A stretch of 64,000 nucleotides of DNA from Limnephilus marmoratus (lineage: Eukaryota; Arthropoda; Insecta; Trichoptera; Limnephilidae). This document shows positions 1 through 8,246 of the stretch, one piece after another. Each line of letters opens with the position of its first letter. Within the stretch, counting starts at the first letter, position 1. A program made the translations under genes and the position numbers. The DNA is taken from the NCBI GenBank assembly GCA_917880885.1, contig OU862910.1, positions 50,955,285 to 51,019,284 of the forward strand. The letters run 5' to 3'. Below the pieces are notes generated by a model. It did no database searches, was not told where the DNA came from, and saw only the letters and a list, made by a program, of their open reading frames with translations.

Positions 1-1130
1 ATTCAGTCGCGGTAACGACTAACTAACTAACTAACTAACCATCACGCCGTTTCCCCGCAGGGGTAGGCAGAGAGGACGGACCGCCAAACATCCCGGTCTT
101 GGCACACATTCCTTGCCTCGTTTACATTCATACAACGTCTCATACATTCTCTTCTATTATTCTGACTCTTGACATGGCCCGACTCAAGTATCTGATTCAC
201 TTGGTCGTGCCATGTCTTTCTTGGGCGTCCTCGACTTCTTCTACCATTCACATTTGCTTCATATATTCTCCTTACACTCCTTTCCTCGTTCATTCGCTCC
301 ACATGCCCAAACCATCGGAGCGTTCCTTTCTTGATCTTACTCATCACGCTTACATCAGCCTTGCATTCTTTGCGGATTTCCACATTTCTCACACGATCAT
401 ACATGGTTTAACCACACATACGCCTCAGGGATCTCATTTCTACAGCGTTCAGTCTACTTTCATCCTTCCTCTGCCAGTTCCATGCCTCACTGTCATACAT
501 CAGGGTAGGTACCAGTACTCCATTATGGACGGCCAGTTTCGCGTCTTTGGACAGTTTTTTGTTGCTGCCAACGGCGTTCAGTCCTCCATTAATAGAGTTA
601 CCTGCATTCACCCTTCTTTCAATATCTCTATCAGCCTTCCCATCTCTCGTAAATATACTTCCCAAATAAACAAACTCATCCACCTGCTCCAAGTATTCAT
701 CATTCACAACTATATTGCATACTGTTTTCGTACTCTCTCTTTCAAACACCATGACTTTAGACTTACTTACAATTTACATTTTAAATATACCTCTATATTG
801 GTTATTTTTTATCACATTGCAAAAACAAAAATTGTTCTAAAATCTAGATAAAATAATCTTTCTGATGTGTATATTAGAAATTAATAATTTTATTTCTAAA
901 TATTTAAATTTTAATATTATTCCCATATATTGTAAATACACCTCTATATTGATAATTTTTTATCACTTTGCAAAAACAAAAATTGTTATAAAATCTAGAT
1001 AAAATAATCTTTCCAATGTGTATATTAGAAATTAATAATTTTATTTCTAAATATTTAAATTTTGATATTGAAAATTTAAAGCGACTGAAACGCGGTAGCG
1101 ATTGTAAATACGCCCCCCGGACACCCTGTA
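1..1130. mobile_element. TIR element, copy 1 (holds an RTE fragment)
   Basis: Bases 772-1130 hold two tandem AT-rich units of about 150 bp (starting near 776 and 931), each with ACCTCTATATTG, a run like TTTTTATCAC and AAACAAAAATTGTT. The right end (1080-1120) reads GCGACTGAAACGCGGTAGCG and then GTAAATACGCCCCCCGG. The same units and a similar end occur in reverse orientation at 5047-6475, where the matching TIR is clear. The first 18 bases (TTCAGTCGCGGTAACGA) look like the other TIR. If so, the RTE LINE fragment at 19-771 was inserted inside this element. No transposase is visible and the superfamily is not identified. Confidence 0.55.
19..771 (-). pseudogene. RTE-type LINE, 3' part of the reverse-transcriptase ORF
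   Basis: On the minus strand one frame runs from about 771 to 42 and is broken once by an in-frame TAA at 408-410. The upstream part has the typical post-RT motifs of RTE-like LINEs (DEFVYLGSIF, a YDSEAW block, MRSLRRMCG). The downstream part has LRWFGHVERM, RGRPRKTW and the terminus DVWRSVLSAYPCGETA. The 3' end passes directly into a (GTTA)n tail (19-39, read on the minus strand); short tandem-repeat tails are typical of RTE elements. It is 5'-truncated at about 771, so the catalytic RT motifs are absent. Related ends occur at 57676-57823 and, decayed, at 15108-15330. Confidence 0.85.
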
Positions 1131-1648
1131 TATTGATTATGGATGAATTAAATAAAAATTAAATAAATAAATCGAGTCTTCTTCAATAATCTACATTCTT
1201 ACACTGAGAGCTTTAAATGGTGTAGGTCTGTGTAAATATTGAATTTATTGTAAATTATTTTACTCAGATATTGCAGAATCAACGTGAATTAAATTTACCT
1301 TATAATAACATTATATTATAGGTACTATTATAATAAAGCTGTTGGGTGTAGTAATACTATTTTAATACGTTTGGAATTCTCTTGGCATAATCAACACATC
1401 TACTAAATGGAAATGGTCGCATTGCGGCGGATCTTCCTCAAAGGCAACACTATTAAAAACCAGTTTGTCAATTACCGGCGCGGCTAGTATAGGTGGTCTG
1501 GTAATTAATTTACTATTTACATGTAAACATGCCGCTTATTTTAATTCTGCGTAATGTGAACAGACATGGACGCAGGACGCGTACTTATTTAGTACTTACA
1601 TCTAATCTAAATAAGATAAACAAAAATTTTAACAAAACAAAAAAACGA
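1131..1648. other. Unassigned AT-rich interval
   Basis: No coding signal or recognised repeat. A locally GC-richer patch lies at 1415-1500 (around GCATTGCGGCGGATC and CCGGCGCGGCTAG) with nothing I can name. Confidence 0.4.
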
Positions 1649-2216
1649 CTTCAAAAAATGCACTAAAAAGTAAAAAAATAATTTCGTATTCTTCTACAAC
1701 TTTATAATCAACTTACCTTTTCTACTCATCAATATGTACGTACGATTTTCGTTATTTGTTTTTGGGGTATTGTGCCGTGTTGCGCTACCTCCTTCTTTAG
1801 CCAACGTTTCGGACATCGTTGCAGTGTCCATCATCAGGGCAGATCCGGCAGATCCGGTAGATGTGTACCGGATCTGCCGGATCTGCCCTGATGATGGACA
1901 CTGCAACGATGTCCGAAACGTTGGCTAAAGAAGGAGGTAGCGCAACACGGCACAATATCCCAAAAACAAATAACGAAAATGCTTTTGGCCGTGAAAATCT
2001 TAAAACTTATCTGTACGTACGATTGTTATTTTTGGAGTCGGTATCGGCGGGAGAGGAGCTGTCAAGTGAACACGCCGGGCCGCGGGTACCTTGGTTGACA
2101 CCGACTCCAAAAATAACAATCGTACGTACATATTGATGAGTAGAAAAGGTAAGTTGATTATAAAGTTGTAGAAGAATACGAAATTATTTTTTTACTTTTT
2201 AGTGCATTTTTTGAAG
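1649..2216. repeat. Nested long palindromes
   Basis: Three inverted repeats are nested. Outer arms are 1649-1747 and 2119-2216 (about 97 bp, nearly perfect, starting ACTTCAAAAAATGCAC). Inside lies a palindrome with 110-bp arms (1750-1859 and 1866-1975, one mismatch seen) and a 6-base centre. A further inverted pair has 30-bp arms at 2013-2042 and 2100-2129. The inner palindrome has a second copy at 48804-48958. The layout suggests successive insertions of foldback elements. The inner arms carry a hammerhead-ribozyme-like core, listed separately. Confidence 0.8.
1886..1925 (+). ncRNA. Hammerhead-ribozyme-like core in a palindrome arm
   Basis: The plus strand reads CTGATGA (1888-1894), one extra T, a stem II of GGACA (1896-1900) with TGTCC (1910-1914) around a 9-base loop, then GAAAC (1915-1919) and GTT. 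GCC just before the core (1885-1887) can pair with GGC (1923-1925) as stem I. The stem III segment ACGT is self-complementary. The mirror image lies on the minus strand in the left arm (about 1801-1840). The core matches the hammerhead consensus except for the extra base before stem II. Catalytic activity is not shown by the sequence. Confidence 0.4.
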
Positions 2217-2735
2217 TGGTTTTTAATTTTTATTTATTTTTTGATTTTTAGTGAATCTGAAGTACACTAACTAATTCGATTAAGATTCGGCCGAGTATCG
2301 TAAATTTGCTCTTCAGAATTGGAGAGTTCCGTTACTTTGTCATGGATCCCATAATCAGAACCTAACCAAACTCTCATCAAACTACCCTTGAAGTACATCC
2401 TTTCCAATAAAAAAAGAATCATCGAAATCGGTTGGCGTGATATTGAGTTATTCGTCCATTTGTCGCGCACATACTTGATGCAAATTTAAGACTTATATGA
2501 TTTTCTCATGGATGCCATTGTCAGAACTAGACCAAATTAAAATGGGACCACACGGGAAGCACCAGCTTTCAAATAAAAAAAGAATCATCAATATCGGTTC
2601 ACCCAGTCGAAAGTTCTGAGGTAACATCATAAAAAAAAAATAAAATAAAAAATTTAAAAAAATACAGTCGAATTTAGAACCTCTTCCTTTTCGAAGTCGT
2701 TTAATAAAAACAAAGTCGGGTTATATTAGTTACAC
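2217..2735. repeat. Dispersed lepidopteran-type repeat
   Basis: Contains AGAATCATCGAAATCGGTT (about 2415) and a second similar block AGAATCATCAATATCGGTTC (about 2581), followed by an A-rich stretch, ACAGTCGAATTTAGAACCTC and TTTTCGAAGTCGTTT. From memory this combination is a common dispersed repeat end in butterflies and moths. It contributes to the order assignment. I cannot name the family, and no coding frame is supported. Confidence 0.5.
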
Positions 2736-3257
2736 TCAGGAACGGCTGGACCGATTTTTATGGTCTTTGATTTGTTGGATTTGTCATCGCCCCGAATAGC
2801 AGAAAATTCACAAAAAAAAGTTATGAACAAAATTCTTTTCCTCGTACATTTTGTATGGAACGAGTTCTCATCTTTTGAAAGAGCTGCAGGAATATTGTGT
2901 TAAGTATAATATTGAATAGTGAGTGAATTCCAAAAAATAAAAAAACGTCAAATGTCAATACGCTGATTGTTTTGCTTTTGTTCTTAAACATTATAATGCT
3001 GTCCAACACACTATATGTCAACAGTCGAAATTGGGACAAACTGTGAACGTATGTCTACACCCCTCCACAGGAAAAATACAATAATTATAATAAATCTCCA
3101 TCACACGAATAAAGAAATGAAACGCAACTTCCGAAGTAAGTGGAAAAGTAAGAAAATCACAAAAATTATAAATCCGTATACAACGCCATCTCTGATGCAG
3201 ACAAACAAAATACGGACAGATGCGCACCGGTAATTGCTTTATTGTGTAATTTTTAAC
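2736..3257. other. Unassigned interval with a TE-end-like segment
   Basis: Bases 2740-2790 (ACTCAGGAACGGCTGGACCG and following) resemble dispersed insect repeat ends. The rest is AT-rich and shows no supported gene. Short open frames here have no recognisable motifs. Confidence 0.35.
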
Positions 3258-3261
3258 TTAA

Positions 3262-3927
3262 GAGGGCATTACCAGAGAAAACCAGAAATTGTCATTTTCA
3301 AATCGGATTTTAGACATATTGACTCTTTTCCACAAAAAATTATAAATGGATTTCGAAAGATTGTTCTTTTATCTAGTATTCGCATGTAATAAATTTTGAG
3401 AATTTTTTTTAATTTTTAGTATAATTAGGTTATTCAATAGGTCGTTGGCAGATTTGTTAAATTTTCAAAAAAGATTAATCATGCAGTAAAATAAATCAAT
3501 ACATTATCTAGCAAATGCATGTTTTAGAATTTTAATTTTAGTTTCAATAAAATCATTAAAAAATATGTACGTACATGTGTTTCTTGACGAATGTATTTAT
3601 TTGCGCACTTACAAACTAATATATTTCAGATTTTTTTAACATTCTTATTAAATTTAGACATTATTGAAAAATGATAAATACTTATAATCAAAAAATAATT
3701 ACAAAAAGTACATTATTTTAATAGTTTAATCATCACGCCTTTCAGCATTTTTGGATGAAGGTATAAATGAAAGCTAATTTGGATTGAAATAAATTCGATA
3801 TTGAGTTATAATTTAAAAAAGCTGGTACGGAGAATAATTAATCTTTCTCATTGTAACCGCCCTGCACGATCGTAAGAACAACTTTCGATGAAACGTGGAT
3901 TTTCGTCCGCTGGCTGGTTAAACGCTC
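3262..3927. mobile_element. TTAA-flanked MITE, copy 1
   Basis: The element is flanked by TTAA (3258-3261 and 3928-3931). It begins GAGGGCATTACCAG and ends CTGGTTAAACGCTC, giving imperfect TIRs of about 18 bp. Related copies lie at 19376-20988, 30301-31012 and 51689-56464. This one is 666 bp and appears to lack a short internal segment present in the 712-bp copy. TTAA target choice is known for piggyBac, Sola3 and Kolobok; the termini do not let me decide. No transposase is encoded. Confidence 0.85.
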
Positions 3928-3931
3928 TTAA

Positions 3932-4046
3932 TAAAAATGATTCTGTGGTGTGGCGGTACGAAGTTCGCCGGGTCAGCTGGTTATTATTATCTAAATACCA
4001 TTATTTGTAGGCATTGTACACAGAATAGCCGAGCTTTGTGAAGCAG
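3932..4046. repeat. Dispersed retroposon-like 3' end
   Basis: GTGGTGTGGCGGTACGAAGT followed by TCGCCGGGTCAGCTGG resembles the ends of common lepidopteran retroposons that finish near GGGTCAGCTAG. It is only a short fragment. Confidence 0.4.
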
Positions 4047-4054
4047 CTTGTTAG

Positions 4055-4485
4055 GGAGGCGTCTACTAATATCTACAGGAATTCCAAAAACTGAAAAAAT
4101 CGAACTAATATCTATGAGAAGGAAAGTGTTGACGAATATCTACAGCTCAAACTGTTGACGAATATCTATGAGAACCAAAGTGTTGACGAATATCTACAGC
4201 ACTGGCAGAGGTTGGATTTGCAATTATGTATAGCATATTGGAATAACGTAATATTGCGTATGCAGTTTAAAAAACTTAATTTATGTAAGTATGTATGTAA
4301 AAATCCCTAATATCGGACTATTGGACACATTTAGCTGATTAATCCAACCTACGCTCTGTAGATATTAGTTCAACCTACGCTCTGTAGATATTAGTCAACA
4401 CTCTGAAGTTCGTAGATATTAGTTCAACATATGAGCTGTAGATATTCGTCCAACATACAGGCTGTAGATATTAGTATCTGGAGTC
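4055..4485. mobile_element. Foldback element with subterminal AATATCTA motifs, copy 1
   Basis: Flanked by the perfect 8-bp repeat CTTGTTAG (4047-4054 and 4486-4493). Each end holds five copies of a motif centred on AATATCTA (ACGAATATCTACAGC or ACTAATATCTATGAG on the left, inverted as TGTAGATATTAGTTC on the right), spaced about 20-35 bp apart. The unique centre is about 120 bp. The second copy at 14297-14766 has a different 8-bp TSD. Arrays of inverted subterminal motifs are typical transposase-binding regions. An 8-bp TSD fits hAT or P-type elements; the superfamily is unresolved. Confidence 0.8.
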
Positions 4486-4493
4486 CTTGTTAG

Positions 4494-4671
4494 GGTATCT
4501 GAACGAAGTTATTGTTTTAAATGAAGATGCAAGTTGCAGGACGCATAAATAATGTAATTACGAAAAACAATTAAAATAATAATTTTGTGAAATTTATTAT
4601 TTGTTTCCGAAGTAATAATTTCAAAATGATACAAAACATAAAAAATATTTGAAAAAAAAGAGCAAAAAATA
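4494..4671. other. AT-rich interval next to the tRNA
   Basis: No gene seen. Read on the minus strand, bases 4640-4671 give T-runs just downstream of the tRNA-Met, suitable as an RNA polymerase III terminator. Confidence 0.4.
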
Positions 4672-4744
4672 TGCCCCGGGTGAGGCTCGAACTCACGACC
4701 TTAAGATTATGAGACTTACGCGCTGCCTACTGCGCCACCGAGGC
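4672..4744 (-). tRNA. tRNA-Met (anticodon CAT, elongator type)
   Basis: A 73-nt sequence folds as a full cloverleaf. The acceptor stem GCCTCGG pairs over 7 bp with CCGGGGC (one T-G pair) and the discriminator base is A. The anticodon arm is TAAGT-CTCATAA-TCTTA with CAT at the usual position. The T arm is GTGAG-TTCGAGC-CTCAC. The T-T apposition closing the anticodon stem is usual for elongator tRNA-Met. From memory, insect tRNA-Met has TCAGT/TCTGA here, so TAAGT/TCTTA looks like a compensated pair change that keeps the stem. T-rich sequence follows within 25 bases. It could be functional or a recent pseudogene, but the intact pairing favours function. Confidence 0.85.
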
Positions 4745-5046
4745 TGGCGGGAGAGGCGCCATATTATATTTATATTAACCTATTAGTGACATCTAGCGAT
4801 AAACCATGTAATCCAAGAACAGAACCAATCGTTTTCATTCGCAAATAGTATGCTTTACATGTCTGTCGACTCGTCGCTTTAAAAACAATTTTATTTGTAT
4901 TGTGGGTAAAATATTTCTTACCTATATATACATACTTTTTGAAACTTTAGTTAGATGTAGGAAATAGTTGAAGTTCGAGAAACTGCAACTGGTTTGTATT
5001 ATGAAAATATAAATAAAAATAAACAAATATGCTAATCTCGTGACCT
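4745..5046. other. Unassigned AT-rich interval
   Basis: No gene, repeat end or RNA that I can support. Confidence 0.4.
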
Positions 5047-6475
5047 GGGCGCGTATTTCCAAAACCTATACCGGTTCAGTCGCTTTACATTTTCAATAAA
5101 AAAATTAAACATTTAGAAATAAAATTATTAATTTCTAATATACACATTGGAAAGATTATTTTTTTATCTAGATTTTAGAACAATTTTTGTTTTTGCAAAG
5201 TGATAAAAAATTATCAATGTAGAGGTGTATTTACAGTATTTGGGAATAATATTAAAATTTAAATATTTAGAAATAAAATTATTAACTTCTAATATACACA
5301 TCAGAGATTTTAGAACATTTTTTGTTTTTGCAATGTGATAAAAAATAATCAATACATATAGAGGTATATTTAATAGGTATATTTAATAGGTATATTTAAT
5401 ATAGTCAGAATAATAGTTGAAAAACATCGAGATGTAAAAAAAGACTTGCACATGGTATTTATAGACTTGGAAAAAGCATTTGGCAGGGTACCCCGAAGCC
5501 TGATATGGGCGGCATTGAGAGCCCACAATGTACCAGAAGGATATGTGCTCTCCATACAAGATATGTATACAAATGTTGAAACCCAAGGAAGATGCACATC
5601 AGGGACATCACCAAAATTTCCAATTAAAGTGGGGGTACACCAAGGATCTGTCCTCAGCCCACTGCTATTCATAATGGTCATGAATTATCTAACAAGTCAA
5701 GAAATGAACAGTATTCTCAAGACTATGCTTTTTGCAGATGATGTAGTACTGATAGCAGATAATCATTGTGACTTACAGAATAGCCTGGAAAGGTGGAGAA
5801 AGATTCTGCATGATAATGGCTTAAAAATTAGCAGGAAAAAGACTGAATATTTGTATTTGCCATTTGAAGACCCAAATGCTGTAACTCTTTTTAATATTGT
5901 GTGACTCCAAAATGCCTATAAAACTTAAAGGAAAGATATACCAGACTATTGTAAGACCCGCAATAATGTATGGCTCCGAATGCTGGACTATGTACAACTC
6001 CTACTCTAGGCAACTCGAAACAGCAGAAATGCGAATGCTTAGATGGTCGGCAGGAGTATCACTAAAAGATAAGATCAAAGGTTCACGCATTCGTGGTAGC
6101 CTGGGTGTCACAGACGTAAATAGTAAGCTGGAGGAACGACAGTTAAGATGGTATGGGCATATAAGACGGAGACCATCAGACCACACAGTGAAGCAGGCAA
6201 TGTCTTTGGAGCTTCATCGACAGTCATCCAGAGGAAGACCGAAGAACTCCTGGATGACTCAATGCTCCATAATTCTTCAGAGAAACGGCCTGGATGAAGA
6301 CGATACTCAGAACAGAAGAAATTACAACCTGAGAACGAGAAGAGCCGACCCCAACAGCCTACCCAGGCAATGAGTTGGGGCAGCGCAAGGAAGAAGAAGA
6401 AGAATATAGAGGTATATTTAAAATATAAATTGTCGCTACCGGTATAATCGGTATAGGTTTTGGAAATACGCGACG
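5047..6475. mobile_element. TIR element, copy 2 (holds an RTE fragment)
   Basis: The left TIR (5049-5085) contains GCGTATTTCCAAAACCTATA and the right end (6432-6474) carries its reverse complement, ending GGAAATACGCGACGG. Inside are two tandem AT-rich units (5090-5360), the reverse of those at 772-1080. An RTE LINE fragment interrupts the right part (about 5402-6404), flanked by 16-bp repeats starting TATAGAGGTA (5357-5372 and 6405-6420). Next to the left repeat are two more copies of a 13-bp piece, TAGGTATATTTAA. Without the insertion the element would be about 430 bp and non-coding. Confidence 0.7.
5404..6404 (+). pseudogene. RTE-clade LINE reverse transcriptase, deleted copy
   Basis: Translation from 5404 gives RIIVEKHRDVKKDLHMVFID, then KAFGRVPR, VGVHQGSVLSP and the catalytic-type FADDVVLIAD; these are RT motifs of RTE elements. 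At about 5885-5900 the frame breaks. The following frame resumes at MPIKLKGKIYQT, RPAIMYGSECW, LRWYGHIRRR, RGRPKNSW and ends RRADPNSLPRQ-stop at 6373, so about 50-60 residues of the post-RT region (the YLG block) appear deleted. The 3' end is a (GAA)n run (6390-6404). It is 5'-truncated and lies inside the TIR element at 5047-6475, with a 16-bp TSD. It is not functional, but few other lesions are visible. Confidence 0.88.
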
Positions 6476-6641
6476 GGCCGATAGGTATTTCAGTTGCTTT
6501 TTTAGCTCATTTTGTGAGATATTTACGTCATTGAAATTGCTATATGGTATCTAGGAACCCTGAAAAGATAAGTGAAACGATTACTAAAAATGATTGATAT
6601 GGTGGCCCGTAGGACCGAATTTTCAGTTGTTCTCTCGCTCG
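6476..6641. other. Unassigned interval
   Basis: No gene or repeat recognised. Confidence 0.35.
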
Positions 6642-6815
6642 CTAAGGCTACGAACGCACAGGCAGGCGGCTTGCTTAGCGCCTAGCGCCTAGATAGGTAA
6701 TAGATAGCCGATGGATAGCCGCTTAGCGTGTATCCAGGTAAACCAACGTGTTGGTTTTTTGCCACTAGGCGCTAGGCGCTAAGCCAGCCACCTGCCTGTG
6801 CGTTCGTAGCCTTAG
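6642..6815. mobile_element. Short MITE with ~50-bp inverted ends
   Basis: Inverted arms 6642-6691 and 6766-6815 begin CTAAGGCTACGAACGCACAG and share CTAGGCGCTAGGCGCTAAG. The centre is about 75 bp. No convincing TSD was found and there is no coding capacity. The superfamily is unknown. Confidence 0.75.
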
Positions 6816-7205
6816 AGTGATTTTTTATGCCCGTCAAGTTGCTCTCTGGTAGGAGTCCTGTTAAGATAAGCTAGGTACTACCATCCCTCAGTACCTACCT
6901 TCATTGTTGGGCCGGTATATCTAATGTGACCAGACTTACCGTTTTCACCGGAACAGTCCCGTTTTCCGGCAGCGTGTCCCAGTGTCCCCGAACACAGCTT
7001 CGGGACGCCAAAATGTCCCATTTTCGAAAAGAAACCATTATGCGCCCACACAAACATACTGGTAATCTTGAAATACACAAATGTATATAAAATAGCTAAC
7101 CCCATTATGACACGAAAAAACATTAGGTATACTATCTTGTCAATTGTATTGTATGAAAATGTGAGGCTCTTAAAACGAATAAGTTTATAAGATGTTTTAT
7201 TTAAT
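6816..7205. other. Unassigned interval
   Basis: Contains a mildly repetitive stretch at 6935-7030 with alternating GTCCC and TTTTCCGG words. The open frame across it has no recognised domain. No supported gene. Confidence 0.35.
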
Positions 7206-7208
7206 TTA

Positions 7209-7705
7209 CTAGCTGGTACCCGGCATGCGTTGCTATACCATTTAATAAAGAAATTGTTTCTCCCTGTCCCGTAAACCCCCTCCCGAGTTTCCCTCCCCCC
7301 TCCAGGTTCCCCTCCCCCTCCCTGGCCCTCCTACCACCTCCCGCGATCGCCCCACCCGAGTTCCCTACCCCCTTCCCCCTTCGCGCATTCCATACATTCA
7401 CTCCCGGTACATTCAGTTTTTAAACAGCTCGCATACAACCTATTGCACATTTCATAATGCCAGAGCTCACCAGCAGTTTTATACAAACCTTGTCCTAACA
7501 ATAACGAACACACAATAAAAAGAATTATCCAATTTGGTGCAGTCGTTTGGAAGTTATGCGCGTACATACATTTCGGCGATTCATTTTTATTTATATAGAG
7601 AAGAGATTCATTTTTATTTATATAGATAGATAGATAGAAGAGATAGAAGATAGATTATAGATTACATAGATAGAAGATAGATAGATAGATATATAGATTA
7701 AGGGG
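7209..7705 (+). mobile_element. Retroposon-like repeat with C-rich core and TAGA tail, copy 1
   Basis: Starts ACTAGCTGGTACCCGGCATG, has a pyrimidine core (7258-7390, runs such as CCCTCCCGAGTT) and the segments CATTCAGTTTTTAAACAG and GAAGTTATGCGCGTACATAC, and ends in TTTCGGCGATTCATTTTTAT. A TAGA-type microsatellite follows (7618-7700). Copies are at 21477-22240, 28245-28880 and, reversed, 41735-42070. The shared start, variable C-rich core and simple-repeat tail suggest a non-autonomous retroposon. No protein is supported; frames through the core are low-complexity. Confidence 0.65.
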
Positions 7706-8206
7706 CTAGAATTCCAATAATGCAAGCGCTTGGTAACTGCAAGACGAGTTGTGATCTAGTCTCCTACCCACATAATAAAGTAAATTCGCTCGTAAAATCC
7801 ATGCTAATTTTAGTCGAAAACAATTTTACTGTAACGTATTGCTTTATTTCGTTTAAATATTCTTCTAATAAAAAAAAATCTCTTTACATTTTGGACAAGT
7901 GTCTAGAATTCCAATCGTCCATGCGATTGGTAGCTGCACTATGAATTGTAATCTAACCTCTTTTGTACAGCACTCTTGAGGTAATTGTTCGTGAAAACAG
8001 CGCTATGTACATAAAGTTGTTCAAAATTATTTTTATTATTAAGTACTTACCTATTTTTTCGATGTCCCGGTTTGGGGGAAATAATAAATGGTCACGTTAG
8101 GTATTTCGGTTGCTCTTCATGCTCCCTGAAGGGAAATTTTAATATTATTCACGTCCGTTAATTTGTTCTGTGCTAGAAACCCTGGTAACTTGGGAGATAG
8201 ATATGA
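7706..8206. repeat. Unassigned interval with a decayed hairpin-type repeat end
   Basis: Bases 7975-8042 (CTTGAGGTAATTGTTCGTGA, then AAAACAGCGCTATG and an ATT-rich run) are a decayed copy of the short hairpin-bearing repeat end seen intact at 36068-36130 and 63628-63707. The rest has no feature I can name. Confidence 0.45.
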
Positions 8207-8246
8207 GGGCCGAGCATTGACGTATATATACGTCAATGGGGCCGAG
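8207..8246. repeat. 24-bp perfect palindrome between 8-bp direct repeats
   Basis: The half CATTGACGTATA (8215-8226) is followed by its exact reverse complement (8227-8238). GGGCCGAG flanks it on both sides (8207-8214 and 8239-8246). An 8-bp duplication with 12-bp inverted ends could be a hAT-type element reduced to its termini. The palindrome also contains two outward CRE-like half sites (TGACG) around TATATA, so a protein-binding site is an alternative. Confidence 0.7.

Noticed and set aside
99..851. Plus-strand open frame of 250 codons
   Set aside because: It is antisense to the RTE LINE fragment, whose minus-strand frame carries the recognisable LINE motifs.
6935..7030. Minisatellite
   Set aside because: GTCCC and TTTTC words recur without a fixed period.
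7618..7700. Possible CRISPR-like or regulated array
   Set aside because: Simple TAGA microsatellite at the tail of a retroposon; no spacers. CRISPR is not expected in a nuclear insect sequence and none was seen.
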